The notes beneath the pieces are model-generated. The model was not told where the DNA came from. It searched no databases and was given only the letters and a program-made list of their open reading frames with translations. From assembly GCF_041261445.1 (NCBI RefSeq), contig NZ_JBGCCU010000008.1:372001-436000 (forward strand): a stretch of 64,000 nt of DNA, in the 5' to 3' direction. The stretch's first letter is position 1; every line of letters begins with the position of its first letter. Of this stretch, positions 52,814 to 61,736 are shown piece by piece. The stretch is from Catenulispora sp. EB89 (GTDB lineage: Bacteria; Actinomycetota; Actinomycetes; Streptomycetales; Catenulisporaceae). The position numbers and the translations under genes were made by a program.

Positions 52814-52842
52814 GAGTTCTTTGAAGGAGCATCAAAGAACTC
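52814..52842. promoter_or_regulatory. Inverted repeat upstream of APC permease (TetR site 1)
   Basis: GAGTTCTTTG-N9-CAAAGAACTC, perfect 10-bp arms, 17 bp upstream of the permease ATG. A related but imperfect site lies at 52937. Both probably bind the TetR regulator encoded at 52969. Confidence 0.6.
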
Positions 52843-52936
52843 GGTGCGGGCTGACGTCAAGACTCTCGGTGATAACGAGTGAGTAACCCCTGTTCCAGGG
52901 GGTGCATGGTTCGGTGACCGGCGATCACGACTTGCG

Positions 52937-52959
52937 TTCTCTGGAAAATATCAAGAGAA
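52937..52959. promoter_or_regulatory. Related inverted repeat upstream of TetR (site 2)
   Basis: TTCTCTGG-N7-CAAGAGAA, 7 of 8 arm positions paired, ends 9 bp before the TetR ATG. It shares the TTCT and AGAA half-site ends with the site at 52814 and would allow autoregulation. Confidence 0.5.
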
Positions 52960-52968
52960 TTCAGAACC

Positions 52969-53586
52969 ATGGGGAGACCGAGTAGAGCCCACGAGAAGCG
53001 CGCCGAGCTCGTCGAGGCGGCGCGCCAGGCGGTCCTGGAGCGCGGCGTCGCCGGGCTGCGCATGCGCGACGTCGCCGACCAGGCCGAGATGACCCCCGGC
53101 GCGGTCCAGTACTACTTCCCGACGCTGACCGACGTCCTGCGCGAGGTGCAACGCGAGGCCGTCGAAAGGTTCTGCGTCGACCGGGAGACGGCCGCCCGCG
53201 TCGAACCGGACCCCCGGCGGCGTCTGGTCGGCATGATCCGCTCGGGCCTGCCGGCCGGGAGCGACGATGAGCTGGTCCGGTTGCTGCTGGAGCTGGGTAC
53301 GTTCGCCCGTCGCGATCCCGCATATTCGGCGCAGCACGTCCGGCTCTACGAGCGGCAGGTCGCGGTGTACGCCGCGATCCTGGAGGCCGGAGCGGCGGTC
53401 GGGGTGTTCACCCTGTCCCGCGACCCGAACACCATCGCCCGCAGCCTGGTCCTGCTCGAGGACGGCCTCGGGCTGCACCTGACCCAGGCCGTGCCGCCGC
53501 TGGACGTCCGCGCCGCCGAGACGATCCTGCTGGCCTACGCCGCCGACGCCACGGGCTGCGACCTGACCGCCGTGGAAGGACTCTGA
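52969..53586 (+). CDS. TetR family transcriptional regulator
   Basis: A 205-residue TetR protein with the HTH at residues about 10-55 (RQAVLERGVAGLRMRDVADQAEMTPGAVQYYF). The C-terminal domain, with an RLLLELGTFARRDPAYSAQHV-type segment, resembles BetI/TetR_C_6-like regulators. It is encoded upstream of, and overlaps by one base (TGATG), the DmpA-like aminopeptidase gene, and is divergent from the APC permease. Together with two related inverted repeats it probably represses both units. No Shine-Dalgarno sequence precedes the ATG. Confidence 0.87.
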   Translation: MGRPSRAHEKRAELVEAARQAVLERGVAGLRMRDVADQAEMTPGAVQYYFPTLTDVLREVQREAVERFCVDRETAARVEPDPRRRLVGMIRSGLPAGSDDELVRLLLELGTFARRDPAYSAQHVRLYERQVAVYAAILEAGAAVGVFTLSRDPNTIARSLVLLEDGLGLHLTQAVPPLDVRAAETILLAYAADATGCDLTAVEGL

Positions 53587-54698
53587 TGACCGGTGCCGAA
53601 CGCCTTCGGGCCCGAGCCCTCGGCCTGCCCCTGCCCGGCACCCCGGGGCCGCACAACGCGATCACCGACGTCGCGGGCGTCCACATCGGCGAGACCACGC
53701 TCATCGAGGGTGACGCGGTCCGCACCGGTGTCACCGCGATCCTGCCGCGCCCGCCGGAGACCGTCGAGCAGCCCTGCGCCGCCGGCTGGTACTCGCTCAA
53801 CGGCAACGGCGAGATGACCGGCACGGCCTGGCTCAGTGAGACCGGCACCCTGCGCCTGCCGGTCCTGATCACCAACACGCACGCCATCGGCGCGGCGCAC
53901 CGCGGCGTGATCGACTGGACGGTCCGCGAGAAGCCGCACGTCGCTGACGAATGGCTGCTGCCGGTCGTCGCCGAGACGTGGGACGGCTACCTGAACGCCA
54001 TCAACGCCCCCACGGTCCAGCCGCACCACGCCGTCGCCGCGATCGACGCGGCCCGCCCCGGCCCGGTCGCCGAGGGCTCCGTCGGCGGCGGCACCGGCAT
54101 GAACTGCTACGGCTTCAAGGGCGGCAACGGCACCGCCTCGCGCCGCGTCGGCTACGGCGCCGAGACGTACACGGTCGGCGCGTTCCTCCAGGCCAACTTC
54201 GGGTCTCGCAGGGAACTGACGATCTGCGGTACGCACGTCGGACCCGCGCTGTCCGAGGACAACCCGATGGAGGACGCCGGGCGCCGCCAGCCGCCGGGCT
54301 CCGGTTCGGTCATCGTCGTCATCGCCACCGACGCCCCGCTGCTCCCGCAGCAGTGCACCGCGCTGGCCCGGCGCGTCCCGCTCGGGCTGGCCCGCACCGG
54401 GACGACCGGCTCGCACTTCTCCGGCGACCTGTTCCTCGCGTTCTCCACCGCGAACGAGGACGCGTTCGGCCGCGGCATGGGATTCCCCGACGGCGAGCCG
54501 GGTTACGGCGCGCTGCGGTTCATCCCCTGGAACCGGATGGACGCGTTCTACGAGGCGGTCGTCGAGGCGGTGGAGGAGGCCGTGCTCAACGTGCTGTTCG
54601 CGTCGCAGACCATGATCGGACGCGGCGGGCACCGGTCGCCGGGGCTGCCGGTGGCCGAGGTGCTGCGCCTGACCGGCGCGTTCTCACATTCCGGTTGA
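53586..54698 (+). CDS. P1 family (DmpA-like) aminopeptidase
   Basis: A 370-residue N-terminal-nucleophile peptidase of the DmpA/BapA group. The precursor should cleave itself between Gly240 and Ser241 in PPGSGSVIVVIATDAP, making Ser241 the nucleophile of the small subunit. Other conserved parts are NAITDVAGVHIGETTL at the start, LNGNGEMTGTAW and GSVGGGTGMNCYGFKGG. DmpA enzymes release L- or D-amino acids or beta-amino acids from peptides. Coupling to the TetR gene and divergence from an APC permease suggest breakdown of a small peptide and uptake of products. Cytoplasmic; no signal peptide. Confidence 0.87.
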   Translation: MTGAERLRARALGLPLPGTPGPHNAITDVAGVHIGETTLIEGDAVRTGVTAILPRPPETVEQPCAAGWYSLNGNGEMTGTAWLSETGTLRLPVLITNTHAIGAAHRGVIDWTVREKPHVADEWLLPVVAETWDGYLNAINAPTVQPHHAVAAIDAARPGPVAEGSVGGGTGMNCYGFKGGNGTASRRVGYGAETYTVGAFLQANFGSRRELTICGTHVGPALSEDNPMEDAGRRQPPGSGSVIVVIATDAPLLPQQCTALARRVPLGLARTGTTGSHFSGDLFLAFSTANEDAFGRGMGFPDGEPGYGALRFIPWNRMDAFYEAVVEAVEEAVLNVLFASQTMIGRGGHRSPGLPVAEVLRLTGAFSHSG

Positions 54699-54759
54699 GG
54701 GCATCTCACGCTCCGGCTGCCGTTGTCTGCGCCGCTGGTCAGCTGGTTACCGTCGCCGA

Positions 54760-55992
54760 ATGCGCACTCCTCGAACGAACGTCCGGGCCGCCGCTCTCGC
54801 CACGGCGGCGGCCGCCGCCCTGATCGTCGGCGTCGTCCCGGCCGCCGCCGCCTCTGCCGCCGCCGCCTCTGCCTCGGCCGCGCCGCAGCTGCCGGCCTGG
54901 ACCGTCCTGACCGACGCGTCCGGCGCCGGACACGGCGACATCTTCGTCGCGCCCTCCTCCTCCGACGCCAAGTACGCCAACGGCGTGGAGATCCTGAGCC
55001 CGGACGGCAGGAAGACCGTCTGGTCGCACCAGGTCCCGGCCGGGTTGTCCGCAGCGGACTTCCGTGCGCAGACCTACCACGGCAAGCCGGTGCTGACCTG
55101 GTGGGAGGGGACCGGCCTCGGCGGGCTGGCGTCCGGCACCGACGTCATCTACGACGCGAGCTACCACCAGATCGCCGAAGTCCGCGCCGGCAACGGCTAT
55201 ACCGCCGACGGCCACGAGTTCGTCATCACCCCGCGCAACACCGCGCTGATCCTCGCCTACACGCAGAAGACCGCCGACCTCACCTCCATCGGCGGCTCGT
55301 CGCACCAGAAGGTGATCGACGGCGTCGTGCAGGAGATCGACATCGCGACCGGCAAGGTGCTCTTCCAGTGGAACAGCGCCGACCACGTCCCCTACTCGCA
55401 GAGCGAGCAGCCACTGCCGGCGTCCCCGGACACCCCCTGGGACTGGTTCCACATCAACGCCGTCAAGGTGGACGGCGACAACCTGCTCGTGGACGCGCGC
55501 AACACCTGGACCGCCTACGAGATCTCGCACGCGACCGGCAAGGTGCTGTGGCAGCTGGGCGGCAAGGCCAGCTCCTTCAAGCTCCGGACCGCCGCCGGCC
55601 AGGAGCTGAACACCGCAGGGTCCTTCTTCGCCTGGCAGCACGACCCGGAGCCGCTGGGCGGCGGCCGCTACAGCTTCTTCGACAACGAGTCCGCCGGTAT
55701 CGCCAACACCGGCAGCGGCGCCGTCGCCGACTACCCCTACAGCCGGGTCGTCACCGTGCAGCTCGACCCCCGCAAGCATGTCGCGACCCTGATTCGCTCC
55801 GACGCGCAGCCCGCCGGGCTCACCGCGTCCTCGCAGGGCAACGCGCAGCCGGAGCGCGGTGGCCGGGTGTTCGTGGGCTGGGGCGCGCTGCCGTACGTCT
55901 CGGAGTTCGACCGGACCGGTGCGGTGGTCTTCAGCGCCGAGTTCCCCGCCGGCGTGAACACCTACCGGGCCTACCGCTTCGACTGGAAGTGA
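54760..55992 (+). CDS. Secreted arylsulfotransferase (ASST)-like protein
   Basis: A 410-residue secreted beta-propeller protein. Signal peptide to about residue 40 (Ala-rich, AASASAAPQLP). Family hallmarks are GHEFVITPRNTALIL, DWFHINAVKV (the conserved His region), FFAWQHDPEPLGGGRYSFFDN and FVGWGALPYVSEFD, as in the Arylsulfotran_2 group. Some ASST proteins transfer sulfate between phenols, but actinobacterial homologues are mostly untested. There is no Shine-Dalgarno sequence; TACCGT ends 6 nt before the ATG, suggesting a leaderless transcript. No linked genes. Confidence 0.83.
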   Translation: MRTPRTNVRAAALATAAAAALIVGVVPAAAASAAAASASAAPQLPAWTVLTDASGAGHGDIFVAPSSSDAKYANGVEILSPDGRKTVWSHQVPAGLSAADFRAQTYHGKPVLTWWEGTGLGGLASGTDVIYDASYHQIAEVRAGNGYTADGHEFVITPRNTALILAYTQKTADLTSIGGSSHQKVIDGVVQEIDIATGKVLFQWNSADHVPYSQSEQPLPASPDTPWDWFHINAVKVDGDNLLVDARNTWTAYEISHATGKVLWQLGGKASSFKLRTAAGQELNTAGSFFAWQHDPEPLGGGRYSFFDNESAGIANTGSGAVADYPYSRVVTVQLDPRKHVATLIRSDAQPAGLTASSQGNAQPERGGRVFVGWGALPYVSEFDRTGAVVFSAEFPAGVNTYRAYRFDWK

Positions 55993-56120
55993 CCGGAGTG
56001 GTTCGACCGGATGTAAGGAGTGTCAGCACTCTGGGGTTCTAGCGCGATCGTCGGACCGGGGCCAGAATCGGTGGCCGGGCACCATCAGCCACAGTGCCCT
56101 GATACCGAATCGGAGAGTAC

Positions 56121-59100
56121 ATGCCCCTCCTTCGTCGGCGCCGGAGCGCCGTGTTGACCTGCTTGTGCGCGGCGGCGCTCACTGTCACGGGGATACCCGT
56201 GGGCGCCGCGTCCGCCTCCGCCGCACCGTCCACCACCGTGGGCCTGCCGGTGATCGTGGTCATGGCCTCGCACGCCGCCGACCGGGCGGCGACCGACTCC
56301 GCCCAGGCACCGTTGCTCAGATCGCTCAAGTCTTCGGGCGGCCGGAACGTGCGGTCGCTGACCGTTATCAATGCCCTGAGTGCGACCGTCTCGCCGGCGG
56401 AGGAACAGGCGCTGCGCAGCGATCCGAGCGTCGCCGAGGTCGTGCCGGACGCGGCGATCAAGGTGCGGAGCGGCCTGACCCTGCCGGCTCTGCCTGCGGC
56501 AGCGGCCACGGGCACCAGCAACGGCGCGAGCAAGGGCAACGGCGCGGTACGTGCGGCGTCGTCCGTGACCCTCCCGTCGGGGACCTGCGCCGCGAACGGC
56601 GGCGTGCAGCTGAACCCGGAGGCGCTGGAGTCCGTCAAGGCCGACTCCGACGTGCCCGGTGCCAAGACCGCCCGCTCGCTCGGCTACACCGGCGCCGGCG
56701 TCACCGTCGGCGACATCGCCGCCGAGATGGACGTCAACACCCCGGACCTGATCCGGCCCGACGGCTCGCACGTCATCGCCGACTACCAGGACTTCACCGG
56801 CGAGGGCGGGACCGTCTTCGCCGGCAACGAGATCGAGTCCATGCTCGACGACGGGATGATCGCGGCGCAGGGCGACCACGTCTACAACCTGCAGGACTAC
56901 ACGTCCTCGGCGCTCGGCAAGCCCTGCCTCATCCGGCTGGAGGGCGTCGCGCCCGGCGTGACGCTGGACGCCTACAAGGTCTACGGCGAGAACGACCTCA
57001 CCACGACGTCGGCCTTCCTGGAGGCCATCGACTACGCGGTCACCGTCGACCATGTCAATGTCCTGAACGAGGAGGCCGGCAGCTTCCCGATGCCGGACAC
57101 CAGCGCCGACCTGATCAAGGCCGCCAACGCGGCCGCGATGGCCGCCGGCGTCACCATCACGGTCCCGTCGTACGACGCGGGGAACCAGAACACGATCTGG
57201 TCGCCGGCCTCGCAGCCCGGCGTCATCGCCGTCGGGGCGTCGACCACGTTCCGCTCCTACGCGCAGGACGACTTCAAGGGCTACGACGACATCGGGGCGA
57301 CCGGATACGTCAGCGACAACATCAGCTCCCTGTCGTCCGGCGGTGCCACCGAGCAGGGACGCAGCATCTCCGTCGTCGCGCCCGGGGACCTGGACTGGAT
57401 GATCTGCACTCCGGACAAGACCATCGCGCCCGACTGTGTGAACACTCTGCGAAAGCCGAGTCCGGTGTTGCAGGAGGGCGGTACCAGTGAGTCCGGCCCG
57501 CTGGTCGCCGGTGTCGCGGCGCTCGTCATCCAGGCCTACCGCTCCGGCCACGCCGGCGCCAGCCCGACCCCGGCGCTGGTGGACGAGCTGATCGAGAGCA
57601 CCGCGGACGACCTGGACGTGGTCGGCTCCGAGCAGGGCTCGGGGCTGGTGGACGCCTATCGCGCGGTCGAGGCGGCCAAGTCCGTGCACACTCCGGACGG
57701 CAACGGCGTCGCGAGTGGCAACACCCTGATCATGGGTGCCGACCAGTTCGACGCGACCGCGGCTCCCGGCGCGGTGCAGCACTTCACGACCAGCCTGACG
57801 AACACCGGCAGCAGCACGCAGACCGTCAGCCTGGCCGGGCGGACGCTCAGCCCGACCAGCGTGGTGGCGAACCGGACCGCGCAGCTGGCGAACGGCGGGT
57901 CGACCTACGTCGACCAGCGTGGCGTCACGAACAACTACGTCAAGGTGACGTTCCAGGTGCCGCCGGGGCAGGATCGTCTGGACTCGAACATAGCCTGGCC
58001 CGGTGTCCAGCAGGATTCGGTGAACCTGGTGCTGCTCGACCCGAACGGCAAGCTCACCGCGAACAGCCTGCCGAACGGGAACGGCAACCACGGGCACGTG
58101 GACGTGCACAATCCGGTGCCGGGCACGTGGACCGCGGTGATCTCCGATGACAACACCGCGCACGGCTACACCGGGAAGGTGCTGTTCAACGCCGCGGTGT
58201 CGCGGTTCGTGCCGTTCTGCCAGGTGAGTCCGTCCACTGTGACGCTGCGGCCGGGTCAGTCCACGACCATAGCCGTGAGCGCGAAGACGCCGGCGAGTGC
58301 CGGGGATCTGAGCGCGTCGCTGGCGATCAGCTCGCCGCAGTCGGGGCGTAGCTCCATCCCGATGACGCTGCGGTCTGTGGTGGCGATGAACGGTGGCGTG
58401 GGGACGTTCTCCTCGGACATCCAGGGCGGCAACGGTCGCGGCGGTGTTCCGGCGCAGAGCGAGTTCTTCGTCGTGAACGTCCCGGCTGGGAAGCCGGCGC
58501 TGGACGTTCGTACTGCGCTGGCCGGGCACCGGACGGACCCGTACTTCGTGTACCTGGTGTCGCCGGACGGCCAGAACCCGGCGCGTGCCTCGAACCTCAC
58601 GCAGGAGGGCAGCGGGGCGAATCAGCAGACTGTCGCGAGTTCCGGAACGCAGGTCAGTGTGCTGAGTCCGCAGGCGGGTCAGTGGACGGTCATCGTCACC
58701 TTCACCAACCCGGTCAACGGCGACGCCCTGGACACGACTCTCCATGGGGAGGTCGACTTCCACGGCGTCGGGGCTGTGGCCGGCGGTGTTCCGCAGGGCG
58801 GGGTCGCTGCGCGGGGCAAGCCGGTGACGATGAGCTTCACGGTTCACAACTCGTCGCAGGGTATTGAGTCCTACTTCCTGGATCCGCGGCTGGACCAGTC
58901 CGTCACCATGCCGCTGGCCTCGACGACGCCGTCGGCGAACCTGACGCTGCCGCTGTCCGGGGTCGCGCCGGTGCCGCAGTGGATCGTGCCGACGCGGACG
59001 AGCCAGGTCTCGATGTCGGTCACGTCGACGGCGCCGGTCCAGTTCGACTCGTCGCCGTTCAACGGCGAGCCGGACGTCGGATCCACGGCCGTGGGCGACG

Positions 59101-59507
59101 ACGCGTTCGCGAGCTACCAGGCTCCGCGGCTCGGCGGGAGCGTCACGCAGGGGGACTGGGACGTCGTCCCGCAGCCGAGCGGGGCGTTCGGCGGGACGAG
59201 CGGTACCGCGACCTCCACCGCGACGGTGTCGATGACGGCCGTGAGCCAGGCGTTCAACGGCGACGCGGTGTCGAACACCGGGGACTTGTGGCAGCTCGGC
59301 GTGAACCCGAACGCCGCGTTCACGCCGGTGGTCGTGCAGCCGGGCGGCGACGCTACGTTGACGCTGACGGTGACGCCGAGCCAGGTGGCGGGGAGCGCGG
59401 TGTCGGGGGTGGTGTACCTCGACGACGCCACGGCGCTGAGCAACAACGGTCCTTCGCCGACCGGGGATGAGCTCGCCGCTTTCCCGTACCACTACACGGT
59501 TCAGTAG
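56121..59507 (+). CDS. Secreted subtilisin-family (S8) protein with non-canonical active site
   Basis: A 1128-residue secreted protein. Signal peptide to about residue 35; an inhibitor-like prodomain (about 45-115). The S8-type domain spans about 180-555: the first strand is VTVGDIAAEMD, where the usual catalytic Asp position aligns with Ala200; the usual HGTHVAG block is not present; the Ser region GGTSESGPLVAG keeps Ser456. A long C-terminal half (about 570-1128) of beta-sandwich, PPC-like and Ig-like repeats follows. I recall an actinobacterial S8 subgroup with a similar IADGLD variant, so the change may be lineage-wide and not a recent decay. Activity is uncertain: it may use a different residue set, or be an adhesin. 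Confidence 0.8.
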   Translation: MPLLRRRRSAVLTCLCAAALTVTGIPVGAASASAAPSTTVGLPVIVVMASHAADRAATDSAQAPLLRSLKSSGGRNVRSLTVINALSATVSPAEEQALRSDPSVAEVVPDAAIKVRSGLTLPALPAAAATGTSNGASKGNGAVRAASSVTLPSGTCAANGGVQLNPEALESVKADSDVPGAKTARSLGYTGAGVTVGDIAAEMDVNTPDLIRPDGSHVIADYQDFTGEGGTVFAGNEIESMLDDGMIAAQGDHVYNLQDYTSSALGKPCLIRLEGVAPGVTLDAYKVYGENDLTTTSAFLEAIDYAVTVDHVNVLNEEAGSFPMPDTSADLIKAANAAAMAAGVTITVPSYDAGNQNTIWSPASQPGVIAVGASTTFRSYAQDDFKGYDDIGATGYVSDNISSLSSGGATEQGRSISVVAPGDLDWMICTPDKTIAPDCVNTLRKPSPVLQEGGTSESGPLVAGVAALVIQAYRSGHAGASPTPALVDELIESTADDLDVVGSEQGSGLVDAYRAVEAAKSVHTPDGNGVASGNTLIMGADQFDATAAPGAVQHFTTSLTNTGSSTQTVSLAGRTLSPTSVVANRTAQLANGGSTYVDQRGVTNNYVKVTFQVPPGQDRLDSNIAWPGVQQDSVNLVLLDPNGKLTANSLPNGNGNHGHVDVHNPVPGTWTAVISDDNTAHGYTGKVLFNAAVSRFVPFCQVSPSTVTLRPGQSTTIAVSAKTPASAGDLSASLAISSPQSGRSSIPMTLRSVVAMNGGVGTFSSDIQGGNGRGGVPAQSEFFVVNVPAGKPALDVRTALAGHRTDPYFVYLVSPDGQNPARASNLTQEGSGANQQTVASSGTQVSVLSPQAGQWTVIVTFTNPVNGDALDTTLHGEVDFHGVGAVAGGVPQGGVAARGKPVTMSFTVHNSSQGIESYFLDPRLDQSVTMPLASTTPSANLTLPLSGVAPVPQWIVPTRTSQVSMSVTSTAPVQFDSSPFNGEPDVGSTAVGDDAFASYQAPRLGGSVTQGDWDVVPQPSGAFGGTSGTATSTATVSMTAVSQAFNGDAVSNTGDLWQLGVNPNAAFTPVVVQPGGDATLTLTVTPSQVAGSAVSGVVYLDDATALSNNGPSPTGDELAAFPYHYTVQ

Positions 59508-59645
59508 CGCTGTACGCACTGTAAGTGCTGTAAGCGCTGGATACCGCTGCGCTCCCGGTTCGGATTCGTTGGATTCGTCGGGGGCGCGGCGGTTCCTGTT
59601 TTCGGCTCATTGGGGCTCGGATTACTCGATTCCGCCGCCCGGATT

Positions 59646-59663
59646 CTGAGGTAGTTTCCTCAG
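59646..59663. promoter_or_regulatory. Inverted repeat enclosing the -10 box of the hydrolase gene
   Basis: CTGAGG-TAGTTT-CCTCAG: perfect 6-bp arms around TAGTTT, which ends 7 nt before the ATG at 59665. TAGTTT fits a -10 box of a leaderless gene; the surrounding repeat would let a repressor hide it. Confidence 0.45.
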
Positions 59664-59664
59664 C

Positions 59665-60537
59665 ATGAACAATCTTCGCCTCGCGGACGGTCGGACTCTG
59701 GAGTACTTGGTGGCGGGCCCCGAGGACGGGACGCCGCTGGTCTTCCACCACGGCACGCCGTTCGCGGCGATCGTGTTCGATCCGCTGGTCGAGGCCGCGG
59801 CGCGGCATGGCCTGCGGACCGTCGTCTACAGCCGCCCCGGGTACGCCGGCTCGTCGCCGCAGCCGGGCCGCACGGTCGCCTCGGCCGCCGAGGACACCGC
59901 CGCCCTGCTGGACGAACTGGGCGCCGAGCGCTTCGTGACCGTCGGCTGGTCCGGCGGCGGCCCGCACGCCCTGGCGTGCGCCGCGCTGCTGCCGGGGCGC
60001 TGCGTGGCGGCGGCGACGCTGGCCGGCGTCGCGCCGTTCCACGCCGAGGGGCTGGACTGGCTGGACGGGATGGGTGCGGAGAACGTCGACGAGTTCGCCG
60101 CGGCCACCACCGGCGCGGAGCCGCTGACGGCGTACCTGAGCGAGCAGGCGGCCGCCATGGCCGACGTGCAGGGGCCGCAGATCGCGGCGGCCCTCGGCGA
60201 CCTCATCTCGGAGGTCGACCGCAAGGCCCTGACCGACGCCTTCGCCGAGTACGCGGCCGAAGCCTTCCGCAGGTCGGTCTCCGAAGGCGTCGCGGGCTGG
60301 CGCGACGACGACCTGGCCTTCATCGCCGACTGGGGCTTCGACCTCGCGCGCATCCAGACCCCCGTCGCCATCTGGCAGGGCGCCGAGGACCGCATGGTCC
60401 CCTTCGCCCACGGCCGCTGGCTGGCGAGCCACGTCGGCGGCGCCACCGAGCGGCTGCGGCCGGCAGAGGGGCACCTTTCGTTGGTGGTTGGTGGGTTCGG
60501 GGAGATGGTCGGGGAGCTTGCGGCGCAGTTGGGGTGA
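59665..60537 (+). CDS. Alpha/beta hydrolase
   Basis: A 290-residue cytoplasmic hydrolase. It has the oxyanion loop FHHGTPFAA, the nucleophile elbow GWSGGGP (Ser about residue 95), a helical lid (about 125-200), the acid in WQGAEDRMVPFAHG and the final His in RPAEGHLSLV. It resembles haloalkane dehalogenase/esterase-like folds, with no halide-binding Trp pair obvious. Substrate unknown. It is leaderless by sequence (TAGTTT 7 nt before ATG) and convergent with the SpoIIE-like gene. Confidence 0.85.
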   Translation: MNNLRLADGRTLEYLVAGPEDGTPLVFHHGTPFAAIVFDPLVEAAARHGLRTVVYSRPGYAGSSPQPGRTVASAAEDTAALLDELGAERFVTVGWSGGGPHALACAALLPGRCVAAATLAGVAPFHAEGLDWLDGMGAENVDEFAAATTGAEPLTAYLSEQAAAMADVQGPQIAAALGDLISEVDRKALTDAFAEYAAEAFRRSVSEGVAGWRDDDLAFIADWGFDLARIQTPVAIWQGAEDRMVPFAHGRWLASHVGGATERLRPAEGHLSLVVGGFGEMVGELAAQLG

Positions 60538-60584
60538 TGCGGCCGGCGGCGGGCAGGGATGGCACGCTGCGGGGGCGTGGCAGG

Positions 60585-61736
60585 TCAAGCAGCTGAGGTG
60601 GCCTGGAACGGCGAGTACTGGGTGGTGCCTGGCAGCGGGATGTGGGCGACCATGAGCGCGAGGTCGTGTGCAGTGTCGCTCTCAGCAGGACGCGCAGCCG
60701 CCAGGATCAGGTCACGGACCAGGTCGACGGGACCGGCGCCGGTCGTTGCCGGTCCCTGGTCAGGGTCTTGGGCCAGCAAGGCAGGAAGATCGTTGACGCC
60801 GCGCTGGAGCAGGCCCTTCGTGTAGAACGCAACGAAGGATCCTGCCGGAGCGGCCACGGATGTCTCAAGCCAACTGTGCTGTCCCGCGTCGAGTGGCGAG
60901 CCTGTGTTTTCGTCGAGTGTCAGCACACTGCCGTTCGGCAATCGCATCATGGGAGGGATGTGCCCGGCGTTGGCGTAGGTCAGGGTCTGGTGCTCAGCGT
61001 CATGGACGCAGTACACCAAGGTCGTGACCGCAGATATTGGGTAGCGGCGTCCTAATGCGTTTGCGCGACGGCTGACGTGCCGCAAGAGCTCCGCGGGTGG
61101 CACGTTTCGAGACGCGCGGGCTCGGACGATCGCCCTGAGTCGCACCATGATGTCCATCTCGGTGGCAATGTGCTCGCGGGAGGCTGTCCCAGGGACGACG
61201 ACGTTGCCGACTACGAGCCCGGTGCGGCCCTGGTCGATGGGAATGGTGTCGTACCAGCCGCCCCTGATGACGAGTTCGTGTTCCCTTGCCGATGTTGCAC
61301 CCGTGGTACGCAGCACCGTCGGCAAGTAGCAGGCCGCGAGGCGAAGCTCTTCCGATTGGACCAGGACGCCGGGCATCGCCTGTTGGAAGCTTGGCGGCAA
61401 CTCTCCTCGGTGGTCTCCCACCGCCTCATCGGCTGTCGCCAGCTCCTTCTCGATGCGAGGGCCGGCGGTGAGCAGCCCGAGGGCGAAGCGTGTGCCGACC
61501 AGCACGCGGGTTACGGGCAACGCATCCGGGCCTTGCATGATCTCGTGGAGCTCGGCGCTCCACTCGTCGAGCAGGTCGTCACGGACTGCCGTGCCAAGGC
61601 GGCGGCCGGCCAGCCGTAAGATGGCGACGGGTATCTTGTCCAGCCGACCTCGGACTTCCTTACTCGTCAGTTCTCCCAGCGCGGTGCTCGCGAGTCCGGC
61701 TGCCGCGGCGAGCGCCGCTACCGTCAGCGCGTTCAT
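60585..61736 (-). CDS. SpoIIE/PP2C-fold protein with altered metal-binding residues
   Basis: A 383-residue protein. The N-terminal ~95 residues (Ala-rich first helix, then LDKIPVAILRLAGRRLG, LLDEWSAELHEI, LVGTRFALGLL) match a segment common in actinobacterial membrane-linked proteins. Residues about 125-370 fold as a SpoIIE phosphatase: GGWYDTIPI (159-167), LTYANAGHIPPMM (252-264). However, usual GDWYD reads GGWYD, the usual GDVxGHG reads GNVVVPG (Asn178), and YTDGL reads YTKGL (Lys307), so the Mn/Mg-binding Asp positions are largely lost. It may be a binding protein rather than a phosphatase. Its ATG overlaps the PadR stop (ATGA) and has AGGA 7 nt upstream. Confidence 0.8.
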   Translation of the reverse strand: MNALTVAALAAAAGLASTALGELTSKEVRGRLDKIPVAILRLAGRRLGTAVRDDLLDEWSAELHEIMQGPDALPVTRVLVGTRFALGLLTAGPRIEKELATADEAVGDHRGELPPSFQQAMPGVLVQSEELRLAACYLPTVLRTTGATSAREHELVIRGGWYDTIPIDQGRTGLVVGNVVVPGTASREHIATEMDIMVRLRAIVRARASRNVPPAELLRHVSRRANALGRRYPISAVTTLVYCVHDAEHQTLTYANAGHIPPMMRLPNGSVLTLDENTGSPLDAGQHSWLETSVAAPAGSFVAFYTKGLLQRGVNDLPALLAQDPDQGPATTGAGPVDLVRDLILAAARPAESDTAHDLALMVAHIPLPGTTQYSPFQATSAA

